Shown: piece after piece, positions 28,009 to 37,163 of the stretch
Layout: the number at the start of each line of letters is the position of its first letter
How positions within the stretch are numbered: position 1 is the stretch's first letter
From: Glycomyces arizonensis DSM 44726
GTDB lineage: Bacteria > Actinomycetota > Actinomycetes > Mycobacteriales > Micromonosporaceae
Length of the DNA stretch: 64,000 nucleotides
Assembly (NCBI RefSeq): GCF_000482705.1
Contig: NZ_AXWO01000027.1
Coordinates: 1-64,000 of the forward strand
Direction: 5' to 3'
Made by a program: the position numbers and the translations under genes
Notes under the pieces: generated by a model
Told to the model about the DNA's origin: nothing
Seen by the model: the letters and a program-made list of their open reading frames with translations, nothing else
The model's database searches: none

Positions 28009-28711
28009 CCAGGCCGACGGCGCGTCCGGCCTCGGCGTGCGGCAGCAGGTAGCAGCGCGCCCCGATCCGGCCGGCCCCGGCGTCGGCGACCGAGTCGCCC
28101 ACCATGAGCGCCCGGGACGGCTCGACGTCGAGCGCGTGGCAGGCGGCGTAGAAGATCTTCTCGTCCGGTTTGCAGAACCCGACCTCGTAGGACAGCACCC
28201 ACGCGTCGATGAACCGGTCGATGCCCAGGTGCCGCAGCACCGGGCGGGCGTCGAAGCCGATGTTGCTGACCAGCGCGATCGGGTAGCCCTGCGCCTTGAG
28301 CGCCACCAGGGTCGACATCGTGTCCGCGAAGGCCACCCACCCCTCGGGGGAGGCCATCCGGTCGTACAGGGCCTCTGCCAGGCCCTCGAACACGCCGTGC
28401 GCCTGCGCGGCGAGCGCGGTGAACGCCTCCCGGTGGGCATCCTCGTCGAGATCGCGGTCGGCCCAGGCGTCGGCGAAGTCCGGCCGCACCCGCGCCTCCA
28501 GGCCCGACCCCAGCCAGCCCTGTGCGCCGATGGCGTCGGCGAGCGCGGTGACGCTCAGCGGCGACAGGCTCCGCCCGCACGCCTCCGCCGCCAGGGACAC
28601 CGACCGGGTCAGGGGTTCGAGCTGCGCCAACGTGCCGTGGAAATCGAACAGGACCGCTTCGATACTGCCACGGCCCCCCTCATCGTCTCCTGGTGAGGAA
28701 TCCTGGTGCAC
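27974..28711 (-). CDS. HAD family hydrolase
   Basis: A 245-residue HAD phosphatase. Motif I is LFDFHGTLAQL (DxxGT with the second Asp changed to His: DFHGT), motif II ALVSNIG, motif III Lys in FCKPDEKIF and motif IV LMVGDSVADAGAG. The helical cap of about 100 residues is type C1. In most hydrolases the second Asp of DxD acts as general acid; His here suggests altered chemistry or a transferase-like role. The start is GTG 28711, six bases after TATCGT (28718-28723). It is divergent from helY and converges on tatC. The substrate is unknown. Confidence 0.85.
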   Translation of the reverse strand: MHQDSSPGDDEGGRGSIEAVLFDFHGTLAQLEPLTRSVSLAAEACGRSLSPLSVTALADAIGAQGWLGSGLEARVRPDFADAWADRDLDEDAHREAFTALAAQAHGVFEGLAEALYDRMASPEGWVAFADTMSTLVALKAQGYPIALVSNIGFDARPVLRHLGIDRFIDAWVLSYEVGFCKPDEKIFYAACHALDVEPSRALMVGDSVADAGAGRIGARCYLLPHAEAGRAVGLEAVLRLVRAGV

Positions 28712-28803
28712 AAACGGACGATACCTGGCCGTGTAGGCATCGTCACAACCGGGTGAGCACCGCCGCATGGCAAAGCGGCCCCGCGCTCGCCGTGCCGCCG
28801 CCG

Positions 28804-28826
28804 CTGTCATAAGAGGGCACTACCCT
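28804..28826 (+). promoter_or_regulatory. PafBC-like promoter of helY
   Basis: CTGTCATAA (28804-28812), eight bases, TACCCT (28821-28826), seven bases, ATG. The TGTCA core and spacing fit the PafBC-dependent promoter form TTGTCRGTG-N8-TAnnnT, though the last three bases of the upstream box do not match. Confidence 0.45.
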
Positions 28827-28833
28827 TGGGGAC

Positions 28834-31563
28834 ATGGTGTCTTCCACCGGCGATGTGCACTACGCCGACGACCGATCCCCGGCCCAGCGCCACGCCGCCG
28901 CCAAGGCACGGCGTACCTGGCCCGAACTGGCCTCCTTCGCCGAGGAGTACCCGTTCGCGCTCGACGACTTCCAGATCCTGGCCTGCCGGGTCCTCGAAGA
29001 GGGCCACGGGGTGCTCGTGTGCGCGCCCACCGGCGCCGGCAAGACCGTGGTGGGGGAGTTCGCCGTCCACCTCGCGCTCGCCGAGGGCGCCAAGTGCTTC
29101 TACACCACCCCGATCAAGGCGCTCTCGAACCAGAAGTTCAACGACCTGGTCGAGGCGCACGGCGCCGACAACGTCGGCCTGCTCACCGGCGACACGGTCA
29201 TCAACGGCGAGGCCCCCATCGTGGTCATGACCACCGAGGTCCTGCGCAACATGATCTACGCCGGGTCGCCCACCCTGGCAGGCCTGCGCTACGTGGTCAT
29301 GGACGAGGTCCACTACCTCGCCGACCGGTTCCGCGGCGCGGTGTGGGAGGAGATCATCATCGAGCTGCCCGCGGAGGTGCGGGTGGTGAGCCTGTCGGCG
29401 ACGGTCTCCAACGCCGAGGAGTTCGGCGACTGGCTCAAGAGCGTGCGCGGCTCCACCGAGGTCGTGGTCTCCGAGACCCGCCCGGTGCCGCTGTGGCAGC
29501 ACATGATGGTCGGCGGCGCTCTGCTCGACCTGTTCGAGCCCGATGGCGACCACGTCTCCAAGGAGCTGCTCAAGAAGGACGCCCGCGCCCGCGAGCGCTC
29601 CGAGCGCGGCGGCAGGCGGCGCGGCAGGCCGTTCGTCGACCGCGGCCGCGTCGTCGAGCGCCTCGACGGCGCCGGGCTGCTCCCGGCGATCTACTTCATC
29701 TTCTCGCGAGCCGGATGCGACGCCGCCGTCGACGAGTGCGTCCGCGCGGGCCTGCGGCTCACCGGCCGCGCCGAGCGCGAGGAGATCATCGACTACGCCA
29801 CCGAGGCCACCGCCCACATCGACGCCCGCGACCTGGAGGCGGTCGGCTTCGAGCGGTGGCTCGACGGGCTCGCCGCCGGGATCGCGGCCCACCATGCCGG
29901 GCTGCTGCCGGTGTTCAAGGAGGTCGTGGAGAAGCTGTTCGAGCGCGGCCTGCTCAAGGCCGTGTTCGCCACCGAGACGCTCGCGCTGGGCATCAACATG
30001 CCCGCCCGCTCGGTCGTGCTGGAGCGGCTGATCAAGTACAACGGCTCCGACCACGTCATGCTCACCCCCGGCCAGTACACGCAGCTGACCGGCCGCGCCG
30101 GGCGGCGCGGCATCGACGTCGAGGGCCACGCGGTCACCGTCTGGGCCGAGGACATCAGGCCCAAGGAGGTCGCCGGGCTCGCCTCCAAGCGCACCTACCC
30201 GCTGAACTCGTCGTTCGCGCCCTCCTACAACATGGCCGTCAACCTCATCGGCGCCGCCGGCGTCGACCGCGCCCAAGAGGTCCTGGCCTCCTCGTTCGCG
30301 CAGTTCCAGTTCGACACCGAGGCCGTCCACATCGCCGAGCAGGCCCGGGCCCTCGGCCGCAAGGCCGCCGAGTCGGCCGAGGCCGCCGCGTGCGACTTGG
30401 GCGACTTCCTGGAGTACTACGAGCTGACCCAGCGGCTCTCGCAGGCCGAGCGCGGCGCCCAGAAGCGCCGCAAGGGCGCCCGCAGGGACGCCGCCCGCAC
30501 CTCGCTGGGGGAGCTGCGCGGCGGCGACGTCGTGTGGATTCCTCGCGGCAAGCACTCGGGCTGGGCGGTGTTCCTGCGTCCCACCAGCCACCGCAAGGCC
30601 GGGCACGACCCGCGCTGGGCCGTGGTGACCGCCGACGGCTGGACCGGAAGCCTGGACACCTCCGCGTTCGACGGCGGCGTCGAGGTCGCCACCCGCATCC
30701 GCATCGCCAAGCAGTTCAATCGCAAGAACCCGAAGGACCGCGCCGACCTCGCCTCGGCGCTGCGCGAGGCCACCCGCGACATGCGTAAGCCCACGCGGCG
30801 CGGCGGAGCCCCCGAGACACCGGAGATCGCGAAGCTGCGCGAGGAGGTCAAGGCGCACCCGTGCCGCTCGTGCCCCGACGCCCACCAGCACACCGTGCAC
30901 GCCTCCCGCTGGATGCGCCTGCACCGCGAGGAGGAGCAGCTGCGCCGCCGTGCCGGGCGGCGCGAGCACTCCCTGGCCCGCCAGTTCACGGCCGTCCGCG
31001 AGGTCCTCACCGAGTTCGGCTACCTCGACGGCGAGACCGTCACCGAGTCGGGGCGGCTGCTGCGGAACCTGTTCGTGGAGACCGACCTGCTCGTGGCCCA
31101 GTGCCTGCGGGACGGGATCTGGGAGGGCCTGGACGCGCCCTCGCTGGCGGCGATCGCCTCGACGGTCATCTACGACTCCCGCTTCGAGGAGGACGAGTTC
31201 TTCGTGGCCGTGCCGGGGCCGATCACCGAGGCGGTGGCCAAGACCGGCCGCCGCTGGGAGGCCGTCAGGCGATCGGAGAACCAGCGGGGCCTGTCGCTGA
31301 CGGCGAAGCCGCAGCTGGGCCTGGCCTGGCCGATCTACCGGTGGACCAGGGGCGAGGAGCTGTCCAAGGCCCTGGCCGCCTCCGACGGGCCGTGGCCGAT
31401 GCCCGGGGGCGACTTCGTGCGCTGGGCGCGGCGCACCGCCGACCTGCTCCACCAGGTGGGCACGGCCGCGCGCGTCATCGGCACCGCGTCCTCGAACGAG
31501 CTGGCCGACGCCGCGTTCGACGCGGTCGACGCCATCAGGCGCGGCGTCGTCGCCGACGTATGA
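28834..31563 (+). CDS. helY: Ski2-like RNA/DNA helicase HelY
   Basis: The 909-residue superfamily 2 helicase matches M. tuberculosis HelY in length and order. It has a Q-motif-like start (FALDDFQILACRVLEEGHGVLVCAPTGAGKT), Walker B VVMDEVHY, motif III LSATVSN, an insertion with a basic stretch (RERSERGGRRRGR), motif V TETLALGINMPARSV and motif VI QLTGRAGRRG. The C-terminal half is the Ski2/Mtr4 ratchet and DSHCT region. It is expected to unwind RNA for degradation. The position after tatAC is conserved in actinobacteria. The message looks leaderless. Confidence 0.95.
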   Translation: MVSSTGDVHYADDRSPAQRHAAAKARRTWPELASFAEEYPFALDDFQILACRVLEEGHGVLVCAPTGAGKTVVGEFAVHLALAEGAKCFYTTPIKALSNQKFNDLVEAHGADNVGLLTGDTVINGEAPIVVMTTEVLRNMIYAGSPTLAGLRYVVMDEVHYLADRFRGAVWEEIIIELPAEVRVVSLSATVSNAEEFGDWLKSVRGSTEVVVSETRPVPLWQHMMVGGALLDLFEPDGDHVSKELLKKDARARERSERGGRRRGRPFVDRGRVVERLDGAGLLPAIYFIFSRAGCDAAVDECVRAGLRLTGRAEREEIIDYATEATAHIDARDLEAVGFERWLDGLAAGIAAHHAGLLPVFKEVVEKLFERGLLKAVFATETLALGINMPARSVVLERLIKYNGSDHVMLTPGQYTQLTGRAGRRGIDVEGHAVTVWAEDIRPKEVAGLASKRTYPLNSSFAPSYNMAVNLIGAAGVDRAQEVLASSFAQFQFDTEAVHIAEQARALGRKAAESAEAAACDLGDFLEYYELTQRLSQAERGAQKRRKGARRDAARTSLGELRGGDVVWIPRGKHSGWAVFLRPTSHRKAGHDPRWAVVTADGWTGSLDTSAFDGGVEVATRIRIAKQFNRKNPKDRADLASALREATRDMRKPTRRGGAPETPEIAKLREEVKAHPCRSCPDAHQHTVHASRWMRLHREEEQLRRRAGRREHSLARQFTAVREVLTEFGYLDGETVTESGRLLRNLFVETDLLVAQCLRDGIWEGLDAPSLAAIASTVIYDSRFEEDEFFVAVPGPITEAVAKTGRRWEAVRRSENQRGLSLTAKPQLGLAWPIYRWTRGEELSKALAASDGPWPMPGGDFVRWARRTADLLHQVGTAARVIGTASSNELADAAFDAVDAIRRGVVADV

Positions 31564-31600
31564 GCAGGGCCGCCGACGTCTGCCCAAGCAGCCGAGCGGC

Positions 31601-32515
31601 TCACACCCGATCTTGCGGGGTGATCGCCTCGCCGAAGCGGCGCAGCGCCGAGGCGATGCCCCATTCGGCCGTCAGCGCCTCGACGGCGGCCGGGTCGGCC
31701 GCCTCGGCGGGCAGCGCCGAGTCGATCAAGGGCAGTTCGACGTCGTCGGCGACCGTGGAGACCTTGAGCGCCCGCTCCAGGTAGTCCTCGGCCTCCAGGA
31801 TCGCCCGGCGCTGGCGCTCGGGCACGTCCGAGCCGTCCTCCAGGGCGGCGGCGCGGATGCCGCTGATGCCGCCGTAGGTGTTCACGAGGCTGATCGCCGT
31901 CTTCGCGCCGATGCCCTTGACGCCGGGCAGCCCGTCCGAGGGGTCGCCGCGCAGCACCGCGAAGTCGACGTAGTGCTCGGGCGCGACGCCGAACTTCGTC
32001 GCCACGGCAGCGCCGTTGAACAATTCAGCCTTAGATATCCCGCGAGCGAGGTATACGACGCTGCGCTCCGCCGCGTCGTCGACCAACTGGAACAGGTCCC
32101 TGTCACCGGTGACCACGCACACCGGCTCGGCGGTGCGCGCGGCCAGCGTCGCGATCACGTCGTCGGCCTCGAACTCGGGGTGCGCCGCCGTCGCGACCCC
32201 GAGCGCGGGCAGCAGCGCCTCGATCGCCGCCACCTGCGCGTCCATCCCCTCAGGGGTGTCCTCCGAGCCGTCCTCGCGGGCCCGCGCCGCCTTGTACCCG
32301 CCGATGAGGTCCGTGCGCCACTCCGGGCGCCAGTTGCCCTCCAGGCAGCACACCAGCTCGGTGGGGGAGAAGCGCCTGACCAGCGTTGACAGGCCGTCGA
32401 AGAAGCCCCGCACCGCGCCCGACCGCGCCCCCGAGGGCGACGTGATCGAGGAGGGCAGGCCGTAGTACGCCCGGTACCAAAGGGACGCGGCGTCGATGAG
32501 CATCAGCATCCACAC
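31601..32515 (-). CDS. 5'-3' exonuclease/flap endonuclease
   Basis: The 304-residue enzyme resembles the N-terminal nuclease domain of DNA polymerase I. Metal-binding acidic residues are in MLIDAASLWYRAY, FEADDVIATLAARTA and VVTGDRDLFQLVDD, with the helix-hairpin-helix segment DGLPGVKGIGAKTAISLVNTYGG. It would remove RNA primers and flaps. The orthologue lies next to helY in mycobacteria (Rv2090). Starts at GTG 32515, ATG 32509 and ATG 32503 are all possible. It converges on helY, 37 bases apart. Confidence 0.92.
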   Translation of the reverse strand: MWMLMLIDAASLWYRAYYGLPSSITSPSGARSGAVRGFFDGLSTLVRRFSPTELVCCLEGNWRPEWRTDLIGGYKAARAREDGSEDTPEGMDAQVAAIEALLPALGVATAAHPEFEADDVIATLAARTAEPVCVVTGDRDLFQLVDDAAERSVVYLARGISKAELFNGAAVATKFGVAPEHYVDFAVLRGDPSDGLPGVKGIGAKTAISLVNTYGGISGIRAAALEDGSDVPERQRRAILEAEDYLERALKVSTVADDVELPLIDSALPAEAADPAAVEALTAEWGIASALRRFGEAITPQDRV

Positions 32516-32553
32516 ACTGTCTCACGCGGGACCGACGCCGCCCGCGAACGCCG

Positions 32554-32580
32554 TTTCGCGATATCCCATAATGCGAAACC
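32554..32580. promoter_or_regulatory. Inverted repeat upstream of the amino acid transporter
   Basis: GTTTCGC (32554-32560) and GCGAAAC (32574-32580) are perfect 7-base arms around a 13-base AT-rich centre containing CATAAT, a plausible -10 box. The site lies between the divergent exonuclease and transporter genes, 90 bases before the latter. Confidence 0.5.
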
Positions 32581-32669
32581 TGACACATTCTCAGGCGGGT
32601 GCCACAACTATGGAGGCACAGGCCCTGGAAGATGCAGCAGCCACAAGCAACGAATAAAGGAGCGTTCCG

Positions 32670-33473
32670 GTGAACACCACTGCCCGCCGCGCCGCCGCGG
32701 CCCTGGCCCTGATCGGGACCGGGCTCGCCGCGGCCGCATGCTCGTCCGGCACCGGTGGCGGTGGCGGCGAGAACGACGACACCCTCACCGTCTGCACGAA
32801 CGTCCCGTTCGAGCCGTTCGAGTTCAAAGGCGACGGCGGCGACATCGTCGGCTTCGACATCGACCTGATGAACCTGCTCGCCGAGCGCCTCGACCAGACC
32901 GTCGAGATCGTCGAGATCGACTTCGACTCCATCCAGTCCGGCGCCGCGCTCAACGCAGGGACCTGCGACATCGCCGCCGCGGGCATCTCCATCACCGACG
33001 AGCGCGAGCAGGCCCTGGGCCTGTCCCAGCCCTACTTCCGCGCCGACCAGGCCTTCGTCACCGTCAAGGGCTCGGACATCGCGAGCCTCGACGACCTGGA
33101 AGGCGCCACCGTCGCCGTCCAGTCGGCCACCACCGGCGAGTCCTACGCCAACTCCATCAAGGACCAGTACGGCTTCGAGGTCCGCTCCTTCGAGACCATG
33201 GGCGACATCGTCGCCTCCATGAACTCCGGCGCCAGCCAGGCCTCCATCGCCGACCTCGCCACCTGGACCCAGATGGTCGAGGTCGCCGACGATCTCCAGC
33301 TCACCGACTCCATCGAGACCGACGAGCACTACGCCTTCGCCGTCCAGAAGGACGACACCGAACTGCTCGACGAGGTCAACGCCATGCTCGACCAGGCCTT
33401 CGAGGACGGCACCTACGCCGAGCTCTACGAGCAGTGGTTCCACGAGCCCTACACCGAAGGCGACGCCGAGTAG
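32670..33473 (+). CDS. Polar amino acid ABC transporter, substrate-binding lipoprotein
   Basis: A 267-residue lipoprotein with a signal peptide ending LAAAAC, lipidated at Cys24, then a Gly-rich linker and a type II solute-binding fold: TLTVCTNVPFEPFEFKGDGGDIVGFDIDLMNLLAERL, CDIAAAGISITDERE and VQSATTGESYA. These features are typical of GlnH and ArtJ-like proteins that bind glutamine, glutamate, arginine or related amino acids. The start is GTG with AAGGAGC upstream. It is first in a three-gene operon with permease and ATPase. Because lnt lies downstream, its N-terminal acylation may be completed in this organism. Confidence 0.93.
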   Translation: MNTTARRAAAALALIGTGLAAAACSSGTGGGGGENDDTLTVCTNVPFEPFEFKGDGGDIVGFDIDLMNLLAERLDQTVEIVEIDFDSIQSGAALNAGTCDIAAAGISITDEREQALGLSQPYFRADQAFVTVKGSDIASLDDLEGATVAVQSATTGESYANSIKDQYGFEVRSFETMGDIVASMNSGASQASIADLATWTQMVEVADDLQLTDSIETDEHYAFAVQKDDTELLDEVNAMLDQAFEDGTYAELYEQWFHEPYTEGDAE

Positions 33474-34275
33474 TGGCCGCCGCCCAACGCGGCGGGATGA
33501 CGGTGCGCCAGAGGCGCCGCCTCTCCCGCGCCGTCCAGTACGCCGTCGCCATAGCCGTCGTCCTCGCCGTCGCCCTGCTGGCCGACTGGGGACGCATCGC
33601 CGACTCCTTCCTGCGGCTCGACACCGCCGCCGACATGTTCCCCGACGTGTGGGTCGCCTTCGGCAACACCATCGCCTACACGATCCTCGCGTTTATATTC
33701 GGCATGATCGTCGGCGTCGTCATCGCGCTCATGCGGGTCTCGGGCTTCGGCCCCTACCGGTGGTTCGCCGCCGTCTACGTCGAGATCTTCCGCGGCCTGC
33801 CCGCCCTGCTCGTGCTGTTCCTGGTCGGCTTCGCCGTCCCGCAGGCCTTCCCCGGCATCACCTGGCCCGGCGGCGTCTACGGGCAGGTCGCCATCGGCCT
33901 CGGCCTGACCTCCTCGGCCTACGTCGCCGAGAGCGTCCGCGCCGGCATCCAGGCCGTCCCGCGCGGCCAAGTCGAGGCCGCCCGCTCCCTCGGCATGAGC
34001 CACACCCGCACCATGCTCAGCGTCGTGCTCCCGCAGGCGCTGCGCATCGTCATCCCGCCGCTCACCAATGAACTGGTCATGCTCACCAAGGACTCCTCCC
34101 TGGTGTACGTCCTGGGCGTCACCGCCTCCACCGTGGAGCTGACCAAGTTCGCCCGCTCGGAGCTGACCTCCTCGGCCAACGCCACCCCGCTGCTGGTCGG
34201 CGGCCTGCTCTACCTGCTGGTGACCGTGCCGCTCTCGGCGCTGGCCCGCCGACTCGAGAACAAGGGGGACCACCG

Positions 34276-34279
<4 letters not shown>
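33473..34279 (+). CDS. Polar amino acid ABC transporter, permease
   Basis: A HisM/GlnP-type permease of about 268 residues. It has an N-terminal helix, then the inner-membrane core beginning [29 protein letters not shown] and the EAA loop [31 protein letters not shown] that docks the ATPase. The GTG at 33473 overlaps the upstream stop (TAGTG), which suggests coupled translation. ATG 33497 is an alternative that removes eight residues. The ATPase follows with a four-base overlap. Confidence 0.92.
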
Positions 34280-35022
<743 letters not shown>

Positions 35023-35041
35023 GACTGGGACACTGGGAGGC

Positions 35042-36607
35042 ATGAGTCTCCCCAACACACCGTTGCACGGAACGCGGCTGCGCAGGACACTGTGGCGCGG
35101 CGGCCGCGTCCTGAGCCCCACCAGCCCGGACGCGACCGCCATGCTCGTCGAGGGCGCCACGATCGCCTGGGTCGGCCCCGACGCCGAGGCCCCCGCGGCC
35201 GACGAGACCGTCGACCTCGACGGCGCCCTGGTGACCCCCGCGTTCGTCGACTCCCACGTCCACCTCACCGGCACCGGAGCGTCCCTGATCGGCCTGCACC
35301 TGGCCGGGCTCGGCTCGGCCCAGGCGGTGCTGGAGCGGGTCGCGAGCTTCGCGGCCTCGCTCCCGGCCGAGGCGGTCGTCCTCGCCCACGGCTGGGACGA
35401 GACGACCTGGGACGACCCGGCCCTGCCGACCCCGCTCGAAGTCGAGAACGCCGCGGGCGGGCGCCTGGCGTACCTCTCGCGCGCCTGCGGGCACGTCGGC
35501 ATCGCCGGGCCCCGCGTGCTCGACGCCCACCCCGAGCTGCGTGCCCTCGATGGCGCCGAGGACGGCGTGCTCAAGCGCATGGCCCACCGCGCCGCCCGCG
35601 GCCACCTGAACGCCGCCGTCCCGGTGCCCCAGCGCCTGGCCGTCGCGCAGGCCGCCCTCGACCGGGCCGCGAGCCTCGGCATCGCCGCCGTGGTCGAGCA
35701 CAGCGTGCCCGTCGAGGCCGACCCCCACACCGAGACCGAGTTCACCGGCCTGGTCGGCCTCGGCGCCGAGCCGGGCAACCCCGCCGTCTACGGCTGGTGG
35801 GGCGAGCTGTGCGCCGCGGAGAAGGCCCGCGACCTCGGCGCCCACGGCTGCGGCGGCGACCTGTCCATCGACGGCTCTCTCGGCGCCCGCACCGCCTACC
35901 TCCGCGGCCCCTACCGCGACGATGCGTCCACGCGCGGGGCGCGGTACTTCACCGCCGAGCAGGTCCGCGACCACCTCGCCGACTGCCACCGCATCGGCCT
36001 GTCCGCCGCGTTCCACGCCATCGGCGACGGCGCCATCGCCATCGTCCTCGACGGCCTCGACCTCGCCGAGCGGGCCATCGGCCTCGACGCGATCCGCCAC
36101 GCCCGCCACCGCATCGAGCACGCCGAACTGCTCGATAACGCGCTGACGGCCCGCATGGTCCACCACGGCCTCCACGCCTCCGTCCAGCCCGCCTTCGACG
36201 CCGCCTGGGGCGGCGCCGACGGCATGTACGCCGCCCGCCTCGGACGCGATGCCGCATTGGCGGCGAACCCCCTCGCCTCGCTGGCCGGGGTCGGCGTCCC
36301 GCTCGCGTTCGGCTCCGACTCGCCGGTCACGCCGCTCGATCCGTGGGGCGCGGTCAGGGCCGCCGTGCACCACCACAACCCGAGCCTGCGGCTCGCGCCC
36401 ACCACGGCGTTCACCGCCGCCACCAGGGGCGGCTGGAGGGCCCTGGGCATCGACGACGCCGGGGCGCTGGCCCCGGGCATGCGCGCGAACGCCGCCGTGT
36501 GGGATCTCACCGGCCCCGGACTGCCCGATCTGAGTGATCCCCAGGGCCCCTCCCCGCGGTGCGCCATGACCCTCGCCGAGGGGCACCTCGTCTACCATCG
36601 CCCCTGA
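35042..36607 (+). CDS. Metal-dependent amidohydrolase, YtcJ-like
   Basis: A 521-residue member of the amidohydrolase 3 family. The TIM-barrel metal site begins VDSHVHLTG (HxH). Later come HGWDETTWDD, the segment DGSLGARTAYL typical of YtcJ proteins, FHAIGDGA, HRIEHAEL and FGSDSPVTPLDPWGAV (final Asp). The N- and C-terminal strands form the small beta-sandwich (WRGGRVLSP...AMLVEGATIAWVG; PGMRANAAVWDL). Substrate is not predictable. A ribosome site GGGAGG is next to the ATG, 19 bases after the ABC ATPase, so it may be in the same transcript and act on an imported amino acid derivative. Confidence 0.88.
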   Translation: MSLPNTPLHGTRLRRTLWRGGRVLSPTSPDATAMLVEGATIAWVGPDAEAPAADETVDLDGALVTPAFVDSHVHLTGTGASLIGLHLAGLGSAQAVLERVASFAASLPAEAVVLAHGWDETTWDDPALPTPLEVENAAGGRLAYLSRACGHVGIAGPRVLDAHPELRALDGAEDGVLKRMAHRAARGHLNAAVPVPQRLAVAQAALDRAASLGIAAVVEHSVPVEADPHTETEFTGLVGLGAEPGNPAVYGWWGELCAAEKARDLGAHGCGGDLSIDGSLGARTAYLRGPYRDDASTRGARYFTAEQVRDHLADCHRIGLSAAFHAIGDGAIAIVLDGLDLAERAIGLDAIRHARHRIEHAELLDNALTARMVHHGLHASVQPAFDAAWGGADGMYAARLGRDAALAANPLASLAGVGVPLAFGSDSPVTPLDPWGAVRAAVHHHNPSLRLAPTTAFTAATRGGWRALGIDDAGALAPGMRANAAVWDLTGPGLPDLSDPQGPSPRCAMTLAEGHLVYHRP

Positions 36608-36671
36608 CCAGCGCCTTCTTTTCGGCGCCTCGCCACACGAGAAAAAATGTCGGATCAATATCGCGACCCGG

Positions 36672-37045
36672 TTGACGTCGGTGGCACTGATTGGCTTACG
36701 GTGGTCTGGTCCTCGGCGAACGACCGGAAACGGGAAGCTCGCCGAACGTCGGGGGCGACTCGACTTGCTTTGCTCCCACGCAGACTGGACAAGACGGCGA
36801 CGCGGCCGCATTGCCGTCGGCGGCCAGGTCCAGATCGCGGGGGTCGGCGGAGGAAGGCGAGCCGGTCGCCGGTGGTGGACCCGCAGCAGACGTAGGTGAT
36901 CCCTAGACAACAGCTCGCAGCCGCTCAGCCAGGGGGCTGCCAGTTGGTCCGAAGATCACCAGCCGACGCGGCAGGGGACACCGGCCGTACAGGGACTGGG
37001 AGAAACCCGTGCGAGGGGCGTAGCCGGACACAGCTACGCCCCTTT
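36672..37045 (+). ncRNA. Candidate small RNA or long leader upstream of lnt
   Basis: The 556 bases between the amidohydrolase and lnt have no credible protein gene. A promoter-like pair is present (TTGACG 36672-36677, TACGGT 36697-36702, spacer 19). About 310 bases further, a hairpin followed by TTT could end transcription. A transcript of roughly 340 bases is implied. I could not match it to tmRNA, RNase P RNA, SRP RNA, 6S RNA or a known riboswitch class. The alternative is an attenuated leader of lnt. Confidence 0.35.
37014..37045 (+). terminator. Terminator-like hairpin upstream of lnt
   Basis: AGGGGCGTAGC and its complement form an 11-base-pair stem with an eight-base loop, followed by TT. 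It lies 118 bases before the lnt start and far from the stop of the upstream amidohydrolase. Confidence 0.6.
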
Positions 37046-37163
37046 GCCGTGCCCACAGGTACGCTTGAGCGACCCCCTCACGGCAGTGCCCTCACACTCC
37101 CGCCGGTGCCGCCACGGGGGCCGACGAGCCCGCGACACGGCACCGCACGACAAGGAGCGCCTC

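Noticed and set aside
36647..36895. Possible small protein in the lnt upstream region
   Set aside because: The frame has no ribosome binding site, is Arg-rich and overlaps the promoter-like elements. Two other frames over the same bases are equally open.
36841..37045. tmRNA, RNase P RNA, 6S RNA or SRP RNA
   Set aside because: No tRNA-like ends, no GAGGAAAGTCC core and no SRP GGAAGG tetraloop context are present.
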